A DNA stretch of 64,000 nt from Saccharothrix sp. ALI-22-I (GCF_001984175.1 NZ_MTQP01000063.1:124001-188000); one strand, 5' to 3'; positions 1-9,553 are shown, counted from the first letter of the stretch. The notes: a model not told the origin generated them from the sequence alone. A program made the numbers and translations.

Positions 1-63
1 TTCTACGGGCAGGTCTTCGGCTTCACCCCGGAGGGCATCCCGGTCCTGGAGCTGCGCCGGTGA
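1..63 (+). CDS. C-terminal end of an upstream gene, possibly GNAT acetyltransferase
   Basis: Only the last 20 codons are in the window, ending in TGA. The residues FYGQVFGFTPEG resemble the closing strand of GNAT acetyltransferases (lY..lGF), but glyoxalase-type folds can look similar. The stop overlaps the GTG start of the next gene (GTGA), so the two are probably translationally coupled. Confidence 0.4.
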   Translation, partial: FYGQVFGFTPEGIPVLELRR

Positions 64-965
64 CACCGGCCGCGCCGGCGGCGGCCGACGCGGTGGCCAC
101 CGCCGGCGCGGCCTCCGGCCGGCCGCCGCCGCTGAGGCCCGGTGACCGGGTGACCGTCGTCAGCCCCGCCGGGCCCTGCTCCGCCGAACTCCTCGAAGCG
201 GGCACGGCGTGGCTGCGCAAATGGGGCCTGGACGTCCGGCTCGCCCCGAACGTCCTGGCCACCCACCCGACCCTGCCCTACCTCGCCGGCCACGACGCCG
301 ACCGCGCCCGCGACTTCGAACAGGCCTGGCTCGACCCGTCCACGGCCGGGGTCCTGTGCGCCCGCGGCGGGTACGGCAGCCTGCGCATGGTCGACCTGGT
401 CGACTGGACCGCCGTCACCGCGCACCGCAAGGTGTTCCTCGGCTCCAGCGACACCACCGTCCTGCACGAGCGGTTCCGGCGGGCGGGCACACCCACCTGG
501 TTCGGGCCGATGGTCGGCACCAGGGCGTTCGTCGAGGACACCGCCGCCCGCGAACGGCTGCGCCGGGCCCTGTTCACCGGTGTGTCGTCCTACGGCGGTG
601 TCGGCATGGCGCCCGGCACCGCGCGGGGCATCGCGGTCGGAGGCACCCTCAGCCTGCTCGTGGACCCGCCGCCCGACGGCGCGATCGTCCTGCTGGAGGA
701 CGTCAACGAGGAGCCCTACCGGCTCGACCGGATGCTCACCGGCCTGCTGCGCTCCGGGTGGTTCGACCGGGTCGCCGGGCTCGTCCTCGGCTCGTGGGTC
801 GGGTGCGGCGACGCGTCGGCCGTGCTCGCCGACCGACTGGGCGGACTCGGCGTGCCGATCGTCGCCGACGCCGGCTTCGGGCACTGCGAAGGCCAGCTCA
901 CCGTGCCGCTCGGCGTGCCGGTCGAGATCGACGGCGACACCGGCGCCGTCACCGTGGGCGGGTGA
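60..965 (+). CDS. LD-carboxypeptidase (peptidase family S66)
   Basis: A 301-residue protein of the usual length for S66 LD-carboxypeptidases, which trim the terminal D-residue of muropeptide tetrapeptides; MccF-type relatives cleave peptide-nucleotide antibiotics. The catalytic set is visible: nucleophile Ser130 in GSSD, Glu213 in LLEDVNEEPYRLDRML, and His275 in GFGHC. ARGGYGS at about 101-107 is also typical of the family. There is no signal peptide, so it is probably cytoplasmic and acts in wall recycling. The GTG start overlaps the preceding stop by 4 nt. The N-terminal 25 residues are Ala-rich and poorly conserved in kind, so a start slightly downstream is possible. Confidence 0.9.
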   Translation: MTPAAPAAADAVATAGAASGRPPPLRPGDRVTVVSPAGPCSAELLEAGTAWLRKWGLDVRLAPNVLATHPTLPYLAGHDADRARDFEQAWLDPSTAGVLCARGGYGSLRMVDLVDWTAVTAHRKVFLGSSDTTVLHERFRRAGTPTWFGPMVGTRAFVEDTAARERLRRALFTGVSSYGGVGMAPGTARGIAVGGTLSLLVDPPPDGAIVLLEDVNEEPYRLDRMLTGLLRSGWFDRVAGLVLGSWVGCGDASAVLADRLGGLGVPIVADAGFGHCEGQLTVPLGVPVEIDGDTGAVTVGG

Positions 966-1004
966 GAATCCACCCGCCCACCCAGCCCACCTGATCCGAC
1001 CCAC

Positions 1005-2636
1005 TCACAGACCGAACGCGAGCAGTACGTCACCGCCGCCCGGGTTCGGGTAGTCCGGCGCGTACCCCGCCTGCACGTACACCATCCCGTCGGCCACGAC
1101 CGCCCCGCCGCCACCACCGGAGATCGTGCCGCCCCGACCCGGCAGCCCGTTGACGCCGGTGAAGTCCCGCACCGTGTCGTAGGTCCACAGCACCCGGCCG
1201 TCCCGCGCCGAGTACGCCCGCATCTTCCCGTCGTTGCTCCCTTCCCACACCACACCCGGACTGCTCGTCACCGCCGGCCCGTGACCCAGCGAGCAGATCT
1301 CCGGGTGGGCGGCCGCACCACCGGTCGTGCACCCGTCCGCCGGGTTGGGCGTCTCCCACAACACCCGCCCCGTGGCCGGATCCACCGCGAACAACTTGCC
1401 CGGATCGGCGAAGTACGTCGCGATGTACAGCCGCCGCCCGTCGAAACTCGTGCCCCACTGGATGCCCGAGATCCCACCGCTGGGCAGCGGGACACCCAGC
1501 TGCCGACGCCACACCACCTCGCCGGTCGCCGCGTCGAACACGTGGTAGACGCCCAGCTTCTGCCCGACCCCGACGAGCCTGCGCCCGCCCACGGTGAACA
1601 GGTTCGGCGTCGCACCGATGTCGTAGTCCAACGCCGAACCGTCCTTCAGCCCCGGGCAGTACCCCTCCGGATCGGGGCTGTTGCACAACCCGCGCCACGT
1701 GTCGGCCTTCGTGACCTGGTTGCGCCACTTCACCGCCCCGGTCCGGTGGTCCAGGGCCAGCATCGTGTCGAAATCACCCGCGCTGCCGGTGTAGTTCTGC
1801 CCGGTGCCGACGTACACCGTCCCGCTGTGCGGGTCGACCACCGGCGAACTCCACACCCCGGCCCCGGACGGCTCGTACCTCGTCGCCCCGCTCGGCCACG
1901 TGCCGACCGCCCGCGGCTCGGGCACGGTGTAGTGCCGCCACACCAACCCGCCCGTGCGCGCGTCGAGCGCGTCGACGTGGCCCCGGAACGTGCAGCACGG
2001 GTAGTTCGGGTCGTCGGTCGACCCGTCCGGGCTGTTGTTCGCGTTCTCCCCGCTGGACGTGCCGACGTACACCTTCCCGTCGTGCACGATCGGCGAACTG
2101 GTCACCGTCGCCGCCGGGTGCGCGTCGACCTGCTTCGCCCACACCACCCGACCCGTGCCCTGGTCCAGCGAGTAGACGAAACCCCGCAGATCCCCGAAGT
2201 ACACCCGCCCACCGGAGACCGACGGGCTGTCCCACGGGATCGACGGCCGGGCACCGGGAACCACCCCGGAGAGGTCCGTCGTCCACCGCTCCGCGCCGGT
2301 CCCGGCGTCCCGGGCGTAGAACCTCCCGTCCGGCCCGCCGAAGTAGGCGACCCCGTCGACCACGGCGGGCTGGCTGCGCACCGGGGCCGACGACTCGGGG
2401 AAGGCGAACGCCCACTTCACCTTCAGGTTGTGCACGTTGCGCGGCGTGATCCGCCACTCCGCCGCCGCGTACCGCGACCCGGCCGCGTCCTTGGACCACG
2501 TCGCCCAGTCGCCCGACCGGTGCGGTGAGGCGGCCGGGGCCCCGGCCGCCAGCAGCACCACCGACGACACGGCCGCGACCAGCGCCACCGCCCGTTTCCC
2601 GAGTGCCCGTTTCGAGGCCCGTTCCGAGATCGGCAT
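1005..2636 (-). CDS. Secreted PQQ-binding-like beta-propeller protein (polyvinyl-alcohol-dehydrogenase/BamB type)
   Basis: About 543 residues. The start is the ATG before PISERASK, preceded by an AGGGGG ribosome-binding site; an upstream in-frame start would give an unlikely leader. A basic N-terminus and a hydrophobic Ala/Val run ending near APAA form a signal peptide. The body is a series of propeller blades with recurring DxxTGxxxW and VxVGT motifs (YARDAGTGAERW, ALDARTGGLVW, FDAATGEVVW, AVDPATGRVLW), as in quinoprotein dehydrogenases and polyvinyl-alcohol dehydrogenase. The haem domain of the latter is absent, so enzymatic activity and PQQ binding are unproven. It is convergent with the LD-carboxypeptidase. 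Confidence 0.8.
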   Translation of the reverse strand: MPISERASKRALGKRAVALVAAVSSVVLLAAGAPAASPHRSGDWATWSKDAAGSRYAAAEWRITPRNVHNLKVKWAFAFPESSAPVRSQPAVVDGVAYFGGPDGRFYARDAGTGAERWTTDLSGVVPGARPSIPWDSPSVSGGRVYFGDLRGFVYSLDQGTGRVVWAKQVDAHPAATVTSSPIVHDGKVYVGTSSGENANNSPDGSTDDPNYPCCTFRGHVDALDARTGGLVWRHYTVPEPRAVGTWPSGATRYEPSGAGVWSSPVVDPHSGTVYVGTGQNYTGSAGDFDTMLALDHRTGAVKWRNQVTKADTWRGLCNSPDPEGYCPGLKDGSALDYDIGATPNLFTVGGRRLVGVGQKLGVYHVFDAATGEVVWRRQLGVPLPSGGISGIQWGTSFDGRRLYIATYFADPGKLFAVDPATGRVLWETPNPADGCTTGGAAAHPEICSLGHGPAVTSSPGVVWEGSNDGKMRAYSARDGRVLWTYDTVRDFTGVNGLPGRGGTISGGGGGAVVADGMVYVQAGYAPDYPNPGGGDVLLAFGL

Positions 2637-2821
2637 CCCATTTCCCCCTGCCACTGGTGAAAGCCTCTCCACCGTGGCAGCAGGACCCGGAACGCACGAT
2701 CGGCGAAAGGACCGGATCACCTCGGGAAAAGGTTGACCCCGGCCGAGCCGATCGGTTGATCCGCCCTCACCGCGACAGGACTAGAGTGTGTCTCTTCGAT
2801 CGGTTGGTCAGTTGATCGGAT

Positions 2822-3198
2822 GTGTCCGTCCGGTTAGTGATCACTGATGCGATGTGGGATCGGATCGAGCCGCTGATGCCAGCCGATCCGGTCCGGGGAC
2901 GGCGGTGGGCCAACCATCGCCGAACCCTTGAGGCCATCGCGTGGAAATACCGCACCTGCTCACCTTGGCGGGACCTGCCGGACGAGCTCGGCTCGTTCCA
3001 GACCGCCCACAAAAGGCTGATCAGATGGGCCGTGGACGGCACGTGGGAGCGGATCCTCGCCGCCGTCCTGTCAGCAGCGGATGACGGTGACGATGTCGGC
3101 TGGACCGTGTCGGTGGACTCCACCGTCTGCCGAGCCCACCAGCACGCCGCAGGCCGCACTCCACCTCGCCGCCATCCTCGTCTGGGCCCGGCGATAGG
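2822..3198 (+). pseudogene. IS5-family transposase, left copy, internally deleted
   Basis: The first ~115 codons read as an IS5-type transposase N-terminus (ITDAMWDRIEPLMP, then SPWRDLP) up to the first catalytic Asp in VDSTVCRAHQHAAG. A deletion of about 100 codons then joins it, in another frame, to the last residues LHLAAILVWARR before a TAG at 3196-3198. The second catalytic Asp and the Glu are lost. The sequence between 3199 and 3409 holds no gene that I recognise. Confidence 0.75.
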
Positions 3199-3409
3199 CC
3201 GCTGTCTCAGCGATCGACGACCCAGTGCGCGTCCGCGGGCCAGGATCCCGTGCTGCCGATGGCCACGGCGAGACTTGCCAGCACCGACCGCACACCCCTC
3301 GTCGCTCACCGAAGCCGACCGTCACGAGTTCTGCGTTTGACGACAACCCGGCACGGGGCTGCACTGGATTCATAGACGCTGCGGCGACTCCGTCTTAGGG
3401 AGAGCAACG

Positions 3410-4261
3410 ATGACGACCATGGAGAGTTTCAACCTTCTGCAGCCGTACAAGATCGCCGAGGAGACGTTCGTCATCCCGTGGGCCCTCGAGGCCCCACCGG
3501 TCGGCCACTTCCCGATGAATTCGATGGTGATCCGGGGAGCCGAACCGGTCCTCGTGGACACCGGGGCGCCCGCAGTGCGCTCCCAGTGGCTGGAGGCAGC
3601 CTGGTCCGTCGTGGATCCCCTGGACGTACGGTGGATCTTCCTCACCCACGACGACCGCGACCACGCCGGCAACCTCCTGGCGGTCCTCGCGGCATGCCCG
3701 AACGCGACTCTGCTGACGACATGGTTCTCCATCGGCCGCATGGCCGAGGAGTGGGAGACCCCCATCAATCGGTGCCGCTTCATGACCGACGGCGACACGA
3801 TCGACACGGGCGACCGCACCCTGGTCGCCAAGCGACCGCCCCTGTACGACAACCCCACAACCCGCGCCCTCTTCGACCCGAAGACCAACGTCCTGTGGGC
3901 CGTCGACACCTTCGCCACGAACGTGCCGACCCCCATGCCCGAAACGGCAGAGCTGTCGCCAGACGAATTCCGCGACGGCCAGTTCTTCGGCGGACGCCTG
4001 GTCTCCCCCTGGGTCGCCCTGCTGGACGCCCAAAAGTTCGGGACGGTCGTCACCGACTTCCAGCACCTGAACGCCGAGGTCATCGCCGGCTGCCACTGCC
4101 CAGTCCTGCGCGGCCCTCAGATCCCCGAGGCCTACGACCTCCTCCGCCAGCTCCCCGAAATCCCACCGTGGACAGAGTTCACCCAGTCCGACCTGGACCA
4201 GTGGATGGCGGTTGCCGAGAGCTCGGTTCCGCCGGAGCAGCCGCGGCCGTCGGGGACGTGA
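3410..4261 (+). CDS. MBL-fold metallo-hydrolase, ODP-like
   Basis: 283 residues with an ATG preceded by GGGAGAG. The metal motif is H80-x-D82-x-D84-H85 (THDDRDHAGN), closer to the di-iron flavodiiron/ODP class (HxExDH) than to zinc beta-lactamases (HxHxDH). VLVDTG at about 47-52 and the later Asp in AVDTFAT fit the fold. The flavodoxin domain of true flavodiiron proteins is missing, so this is a stand-alone MBL domain that could reduce oxygen or nitric oxide, or be a hydrolase; the substrate is unknown. Two IS5-type remnants flank it, so it is probably acquired cargo. Confidence 0.8.
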   Translation: MTTMESFNLLQPYKIAEETFVIPWALEAPPVGHFPMNSMVIRGAEPVLVDTGAPAVRSQWLEAAWSVVDPLDVRWIFLTHDDRDHAGNLLAVLAACPNATLLTTWFSIGRMAEEWETPINRCRFMTDGDTIDTGDRTLVAKRPPLYDNPTTRALFDPKTNVLWAVDTFATNVPTPMPETAELSPDEFRDGQFFGGRLVSPWVALLDAQKFGTVVTDFQHLNAEVIAGCHCPVLRGPQIPEAYDLLRQLPEIPPWTEFTQSDLDQWMAVAESSVPPEQPRPSGT

Positions 4262-4417
4262 GCGGTGCCGCCGCGCGGCGTTGGGATTTGTTGCACTCCG
4301 GGCACCAAAGCGTGTGCTGGTGTACAGCTCCGTAGCCTCAGCTCATGTTCCGTGACGGTTTCGAATGCCGCTGCATCCTCTGCCATGACTCCGGCAGTCG
4401 CAGCCTCAGCTGTGGCT

Positions 4418-4570
4418 GCCGCCGAGAACACCGTCGAACGGTGCATCAACCGCCTCAAACAGTGGCGCGGCCTGGCCACACGGACAAACTCGTCATCGCC
4501 TACCAAGCCACACTCCACCTCGCCGGCATCCTCATCTGGACCCGACGCCGACCAAAGAGACAGAACCTAG
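4418..4570 (+). pseudogene. IS5-family transposase C-terminal remnant, right copy
   Basis: The reading ENTVERCINRLKQWRGLATRT is the catalytic-Glu helix of IS5 transposases. A frameshift then moves the reading to DKLVIAYQATLHLAGILIW. No N-terminal part is attached. It ends at the right terminal-repeat-like sequence (4546-4570). Confidence 0.75.
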
Positions 4571-4709
4571 CCTCCACCGCCGATCGCCGACAGATGGCCG
4601 CCGACGGAGATGGCCGTGCCACCCGGTCTCTGCTGTGACTGCGCGCCCCTCGCGGTAGTGCAGGAGCGCAGGTGATGGCGTGCTCGTACGATGGGGACAG
4701 GTGGCGTCC

Positions 4710-7490
4710 ATGGAGATGCAGAGCGGGCTGCCTGTCGGGGTCGCAGCGTTCATCGGCCGTGAGCGGGAGCGTGCGAAGGTGGCCGACCTGGTCTCGCATG
4801 CCCGGGTGGTGACGTTGACCGGTTCGGGTGGTTGCGGCAAGACGCGGCTGGCGGTGGAGGTCGCCGGGGACGTGGCGTCGCGGTTCTCCGACGGGGCCTG
4901 TTGGGTCGACCTGCAAGGGGTGGGCGGACCCGGGCTGGTCGCACGGGCCATTGGCGGGGCGGTGGGCGTCCATGAGCGGCCCGGACAGGCGTGGACCGAC
5001 ACGCTCGCCGAGCAGCTCCGGGCGCGGCATCTGCTGGTCGTGCTCGACAACTGCGAGCACCTGGTGGAGGCGTGCGCCGATCTGGTCGGCCGGTTGTCGT
5101 CGGCATGCCCGCAGCTGCACGTGCTGGCCACCAGCCGCGTGCCGCTGGTGGTCGAGGGTGAGGCGACGTTCGAGGTCGCCGGGTTGCCGGTGCCCGACCC
5201 CGAGGCCGGGTCCGCCAGCGGCACGGTCGCGGCGGCGGACGCGGCGCGGCTGTTCGAGGTGCGGGCCCGGCAGGTGGCTGCGGACTTCCGGATCGATGCC
5301 GACAACGCTTCGGCGGTGGCCGAGATCTGCCGGCACCTGGATGGGATCCCGTTGGCGATCGAGCTGGCGGCGGCCCGGGTGCGAGTGCTGGCGCCGGGGC
5401 AGATCGCGACCGGGCTAGCGGACCGGTTCGGGTTGTTGACCGGCGGGGTGCGTGGGGCGCCGGCACGTCAGCAGACCCTGGCGGCCTCACTGGACTGGAG
5501 CTACGACCTGCTCGACGACGTGCAGCGATTGGCGTTGGCGAGGCTGTCCGTCTTTGCCGGGTCGTTCGAGCTGGATGCTGCCGGGGCGGTGATAGCCGGG
5601 GAGGGGATCGACCGAGGCGACATCCTTGACCTGGTCGCTGGGCTGGTCGAGCAATCGATGGTGCAGGTCACCCGACGCCACGGCAACGCCCGCTACCGAC
5701 TGTTGGAGACGATCCGGGTGTATGCCCGGCAGCGACTGTCTGAGCTGGACGATCCGGATCGGGTGCGTGGCCGCCATCTGGAGTTCTATGCCGCGTTGGT
5801 GGGACGGGCGCACGCGGGTCTCACGAGTGGGCAGCCTGAGCCCTGGGTGGCGCGGCTTACGGCCGATCTCGATGACCTGCGCGCCGCGATGGATTCCGCG
5901 GTGGCGGCGAAAGATCTTCGGGCGCTCGTGGACCTGACCGAGCGGATCGTCCGCTTCTGGTTCGAACGCGGCCTGTCCCGGGAGGTGCGTCAGCAGCTGC
6001 ACGACGCGGCCGCGGCACCGGGTGTCCCCGACGACGAGCGCGTGCGGGGGTTACAGGCTGCGGCAGCTCTGGCCTTTGCCGGTTGTGAGCCTGCCAGCTG
6101 CCATCGCTCGGCGAGTCAGGCGGTCGCAGCGGCACGCGCCGCTGATCTGGGCGGTGCGCTCGCCGTCGGGTTGGCTCACCGCGCCCTGTCAGGGGTGCTG
6201 GCGGGGTTGTCGACCAGTGAGCAGGTGGACACTGACGTCGAGCAGGCGCTCGACCTCGCGAAGCGGTGCGGGGATGCGTCGACCCACGCCCACGTCCTGC
6301 AGTTCGCGGGGGCAGCGCTGCTGCACAGCCGCTCGATCGACGCCGGCTACCTGCTGTTCCAGCAGGGTGTGCAGGTGTGTGAGGCCAACGACCTCGTGTT
6401 CCACACGCCGGCCGCCTACGCGGGCCATGTGGTGTGGTCGGTGTGGTCAGGGCGGCTCGATCGGTCACACCGACACGCTCGACATGCCGTCGAACTCAGC
6501 CGGCAGGTCGGGCGTCCCGGGTGGGAGGCGGTCGGGCTCACCGGGCTTGCCGCAGTTGCGGTCCTGCAAGGCGATCGCGTCCGGGCGCAGGAGTGGCTGT
6601 CCGAGGCACGGGCGGTACTGGGACCACGAGCCTTCGAGGGGACCCAGTACGGGATGTGGTTGCGTCACTGGCTGGCCCTGTCGGCCTACGCGTCCGGCGA
6701 TCTGGACGCTGCTCGGGCCACGGCCGAGGAGGTCGTGCGGATCGGCCGTGGTGGCGGCAGCCGTTTGGATGAGGCGATCGGCGAGTGGCTGCTGGGCATG
6801 GTTGCGCAAAGCCGGCAGCGCCTCGACGAAGCGCGAGGACACCTGGAGGCCTGCCGCGCAGTGTCGACCGACCCTGGGCTCCCCCAGACGCTGGGTCGGT
6901 CGTTGCTCGGCCTCGCGGAATTGGCGCGAGATGACGAGGACCTCGACGAGGCGTGGGAGCGGGCACACGACAGCCTGGGGATCCTTGACGACTACGGCGA
7001 CCGGGTCGGGGCCGCCTCGGCGCTGGAGAGGATCGCCGACCTGGCCCTCGCCGTCGGCGAGACCGAACGAGCCCTGCGCCTGCTGGCATCTTCGCAACGG
7101 TTCCACGCCGAGTCGGGCATCGTCCGACTCGGCGTGCAGGCCAAGCGCTTCGATCGCGCCCGCAACAGCGCGCAGGCCGCGCTGGACCGCGCCGATGCGA
7201 CCGCCTGCTGGGACGCCGGCAGCCAACTGTCGCTGGCCGATGCGGTGGCCTATGCCCGCCGCGGACGCGGTGAGCGTCGCCGCCCGCGGATCGGCTGGGC
7301 ATCGTTGACTCCCGTGGAGCGTGACGTCGTGCAACTGGTCGCCGAAGGCCACAGCAACGCCGAGATCGGTCAACGCCTGTTCATCTCCGTCAACACGGTC
7401 AAGAAACACCTGTCCCACGTCTACGCCAAGGTGGATGTCGCGGGCCGCGCGGAACTCGCGGCACAGGCTGCTCGCCGCGATGTGCAGTAG
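4710..7490 (+). CDS. LuxR-family regulator with N-terminal P-loop ATPase and TPR-like middle
   Basis: A large protein of 926 residues from the ATG at 4710, or 936 from a GTG at 4680; the ATG is favoured because GGGGACAGG lies just upstream. The order is: NB-ARC-like ATPase with Walker A GSGGCGKT (residues ~38-45) and Walker B LLVVLDNC (~108-115); a long helical TPR-like region (~350-840); and a LuxR helix-turn-helix at the end (LTPVERDVVQLVAEGHSNAEIGQRLF). This is the LAL/STAND class of pathway activators, in which nucleotide state controls oligomerisation. The gene immediately downstream, an alpha/beta hydrolase on the same strand, is a plausible target. Confidence 0.9.
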   Translation: MEMQSGLPVGVAAFIGRERERAKVADLVSHARVVTLTGSGGCGKTRLAVEVAGDVASRFSDGACWVDLQGVGGPGLVARAIGGAVGVHERPGQAWTDTLAEQLRARHLLVVLDNCEHLVEACADLVGRLSSACPQLHVLATSRVPLVVEGEATFEVAGLPVPDPEAGSASGTVAAADAARLFEVRARQVAADFRIDADNASAVAEICRHLDGIPLAIELAAARVRVLAPGQIATGLADRFGLLTGGVRGAPARQQTLAASLDWSYDLLDDVQRLALARLSVFAGSFELDAAGAVIAGEGIDRGDILDLVAGLVEQSMVQVTRRHGNARYRLLETIRVYARQRLSELDDPDRVRGRHLEFYAALVGRAHAGLTSGQPEPWVARLTADLDDLRAAMDSAVAAKDLRALVDLTERIVRFWFERGLSREVRQQLHDAAAAPGVPDDERVRGLQAAAALAFAGCEPASCHRSASQAVAAARAADLGGALAVGLAHRALSGVLAGLSTSEQVDTDVEQALDLAKRCGDASTHAHVLQFAGAALLHSRSIDAGYLLFQQGVQVCEANDLVFHTPAAYAGHVVWSVWSGRLDRSHRHARHAVELSRQVGRPGWEAVGLTGLAAVAVLQGDRVRAQEWLSEARAVLGPRAFEGTQYGMWLRHWLALSAYASGDLDAARATAEEVVRIGRGGGSRLDEAIGEWLLGMVAQSRQRLDEARGHLEACRAVSTDPGLPQTLGRSLLGLAELARDDEDLDEAWERAHDSLGILDDYGDRVGAASALERIADLALAVGETERALRLLASSQRFHAESGIVRLGVQAKRFDRARNSAQAALDRADATACWDAGSQLSLADAVAYARRGRGERRRPRIGWASLTPVERDVVQLVAEGHSNAEIGQRLFISVNTVKKHLSHVYAKVDVAGRAELAAQAARRDVQ

Positions 7491-7588
7491 CACCCTCAAC
7501 CGTCGAAACGTATCCGGTCGGGTGACGTTCTCCGTCGTCTCCTGCGTGATCGTTGCGGGTATGGCCACCTGAGACGAAGGAGACAGCG

Positions 7589-8419
7589 ATGAGCAGCCAA
7601 CGCACCCACTACGTGACCACCACCGACGGCGTCACCATCGGTGCGACCGTGCACGGCCACGGGTCGCCGCTGGTGTTCCTGCAAGGGGCCGTGGGCGATG
7701 GGGACATCGACTGGAACCGGGTGGTGGAACACCTGGCCGGCCGGTTCACGTGCCATCTGCCGAGCATGCGCGGCCGCGGCCTCAGCGGCGATCACCCCGA
7801 CCTCGGTGTCCGACGGCAGATCGACGACGCGCTCACCTACATCGACAGCATCGGGGAACCGATCGGGCTCGTGGGCTGGTCCGGTGGCGCCGGCCATGCA
7901 CTCGGCGTGGCAGCGCACTCCGACGCGGTCACGTCGGTGGCTCCCTTCGAGCCCGGGGTGCTCAGCCTGGCGGACCAGGAGGCGCAGGTGTTGATCGGTA
8001 ACGCCCTCGCCCGCACGGGCGAACTGGCCGCCGAAGGCGACTTGACGGCTGCGGTTCGCGCGTTCCTCGGTTTCCCCTTCAACGACGAAGAGATCGCCGT
8101 GGCAGATGACGCCGGCTACTGCGAAGCCGCAGGGCGCTACGTCCCGAAACTGCTCAATCTCCTTCAGCAAGTGATGGAGTACGGAGACCCCGCCACTGAT
8201 CCGGCTGTACTCGGCGCGATCTCCGCTCCGGTGACGGTGTTGCTCGGATCGGACACCAAGCCCTTCTTCGCCGCCAGCGCCCGGTACGTGGCCGACCACG
8301 TCCCCAACGCGCGGGTGCAGGAGGTCCCCGGCACCGGGCACGCCGCCCCCCTGACCCATCCCGAGGCGCTCGCCGCGGCACTCATCGAGTTCTTCACACC
8401 GACGCACCAGCCGGCCTGA
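7589..8419 (+). CDS. Alpha/beta hydrolase
   Basis: 276 residues, starting at the ATG after AAGGAG. The catalytic triad is visible: Ser98 in the nucleophile elbow GWSGGA, Asp222 in LLGSDTK and His251 in PGTGHAAP. There is no signal peptide, so it acts in the cytoplasm on an unknown ester or related substrate. It follows the LuxR/ATPase regulator after a 98-nt gap on the same strand and may be controlled by it. Its 3' end meets a decayed IS21 element. Confidence 0.85.
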   Translation: MSSQRTHYVTTTDGVTIGATVHGHGSPLVFLQGAVGDGDIDWNRVVEHLAGRFTCHLPSMRGRGLSGDHPDLGVRRQIDDALTYIDSIGEPIGLVGWSGGAGHALGVAAHSDAVTSVAPFEPGVLSLADQEAQVLIGNALARTGELAAEGDLTAAVRAFLGFPFNDEEIAVADDAGYCEAAGRYVPKLLNLLQQVMEYGDPATDPAVLGAISAPVTVLLGSDTKPFFAASARYVADHVPNARVQEVPGTGHAAPLTHPEALAAALIEFFTPTHQPA

Positions 8420-8790
8420 CCGCCGTCGGACCACGACGCGGGACAGGACGCGTTCGTCGGCGGCCTCGACGAGCTCGTTGACCAGCTGGGCGGTGGTCAC
8501 GTAGCGGACCCGTCGGCCCTGCTCACAAGCGGCGAGCCCGAGACCTGCCAGCGGGTGGGACTTGCCGGTGCCGGAGTCGCCGAGCAGCACGACGGGTTCC
8601 CCGGCGGCCGGGTAGCCACCGGTGGCCAGCGCGCCGAGGGGAGCGGCCGGACGGTCAGTCGGTGGCCGGCGAACCGGGCCGGGACCGAGTAGAAGTTCTG
8701 CCTCACCGACACCCGAGCTCGATTGTCCACCCGCGCCGAGAGCAACCGGGCCGTGTCCAACCGCTCACCCGGGAGCGGCATCAGCTTGGG
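8420..8790 (-). pseudogene. IS21 remnant: IstA C-terminus joined to an IstB fragment
   Basis: On the minus strand the first part reads RVDNRARVSVRQNFYSVPAR, the C-terminal beta-barrel motif of IS21 IstA. It runs out of frame into ALATGG...VVLLGDSGTGKSH, the Walker A region of the IstB helper ATPase, which then breaks off after VNELVEAADERVLSRV. Most of istA and istB is missing, so the element is dead. It lies between the hydrolase and the HSP18 regulator. Confidence 0.75.
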
Positions 8791-8825
8791 TTGCTCGAGA
8801 AGACCCCGACTTCGGAATTACTCGT

Positions 8826-9452
8826 CTAGGCGAGGCTCCCGGGCGGTGCCGGACCGTCCTGCAGCCTCCCGTCCCGGGGCGTCCGGTCATCACGTGGCGT
8901 CGGGTTGTCCCGCAACGTCTGGGTGTCGCGTCGCACCTCCTCCGCCCGGTCGCTGACGGCCTGGATCTCCTCGGCCAGGTCGGGGCTGGTCGCCCGCACC
9001 CTGCCCAGGGCCGCCGTCAAGGGCCCGAGCAGCGCCACGGCGTCGTCCTCCGCCAGCGCCTCGCGGACCACCACGTCCACCCGGCCCACCTGGCCGGCCA
9101 GGCTGCGCAGGGACGCGGCGTTGTCGCGCGCCCACTGCGACACCGCGCGGTCGGCCGCCCGCTTGTCCCGCTCGGCGCGCACCCGCCCCTCGGCCGTCGC
9201 GCCCAGTTCCGACGGGCGCAGCCTGAGGTACCGGCGCTCGGCGGCCTGCCGACTGGCCACCCCGAGCGCGGGCGCGAGCTCGGCCCAACTCGTGCCCAGA
9301 TCGCGCGCCGCGGCGATCAGCTGTGGTTCCCATCCGGCCAGTTCGTCACGCAGCCGCCGCAGGAGGACCAGCGCGGACAACACCTGCCCCGCACTGAGGT
9401 CGTCGTCCCCGGTGGCCGCCTCTCGGACGGCCTCGTAATCTCCGATCGCCAT
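8826..9452 (-). CDS. HSP18-type transcriptional regulator
   Basis: 208 residues. The N-terminal half contains LGTSWAELAPALGVASRQAAERRY, the MerR/HTH-like segment of the small actinobacterial HSP18 regulators that sit divergently beside hsp20. The C-terminal half is helical and charged, with a Pro/Arg/Asp-rich tail. The start is 101 bp from the start of hsp20 on the opposite strand, so both promoters share one short control region. The likely role is heat-responsive repression of the small heat-shock gene, inferred from arrangement and family. Confidence 0.8.
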   Translation of the reverse strand: MAIGDYEAVREAATGDDDLSAGQVLSALVLLRRLRDELAGWEPQLIAAARDLGTSWAELAPALGVASRQAAERRYLRLRPSELGATAEGRVRAERDKRAADRAVSQWARDNAASLRSLAGQVGRVDVVVREALAEDDAVALLGPLTAALGRVRATSPDLAEEIQAVSDRAEEVRRDTQTLRDNPTPRDDRTPRDGRLQDGPAPPGSLA

Positions 9453-9480
9453 GACGTCAACTTACCGATGACATTCGGTG

Positions 9481-9509
9481 TTGTCAACGGAATGACGACA
9501 TGGTAGAAC
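9481..9509 (+). promoter_or_regulatory. Predicted sigma-70-type promoter of hsp20
   Basis: TTGTCA and TAGAAC are separated by exactly 17 nt, 44 nt before the hsp20 start. The surrounding AT-richer stretch has several TGACG/GTCA half-sites that could bind the divergent regulator. This is a sequence match only. Confidence 0.5.
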
Positions 9510-9553
9510 TGGTGTCGGCAGCGCATTGACCCCACAACCAGGAGGTGTTCCCG

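Larger units (their letters stand above)
2781..4570 (+). mobile_element. Decayed composite element: MBL-fold gene between two IS5-type remnants
   Basis: The left end (2781-2805) and the reverse complement of the right end (4546-4570) align over 25 bp with about 19 matches, sharing CTAG and TGTCTCTT. That is the pattern of IS5-family terminal repeats with CTAG-type targets. Just inside the left end is a transposase N-terminus; just inside the right end is a transposase C-terminus. A second transposase C-terminal tail (LHLAAILVWARR, stop at 3198) lies in the left remnant, so two IS copies are implied rather than one split copy. Neither can encode a working transposase. Confidence 0.65.

Noticed and set aside
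3199..3230. Third IS5 end at CTGTCTCAGCGATCG
   Set aside because: It resembles the left end over ~14 bp but has the wrong orientation for closing the left copy and no linked sequence.
4680..4709. GTG start for the LuxR regulator ten codons upstream
   Set aside because: Weaker ribosome-binding site, and the extra residues are not typical of the family.
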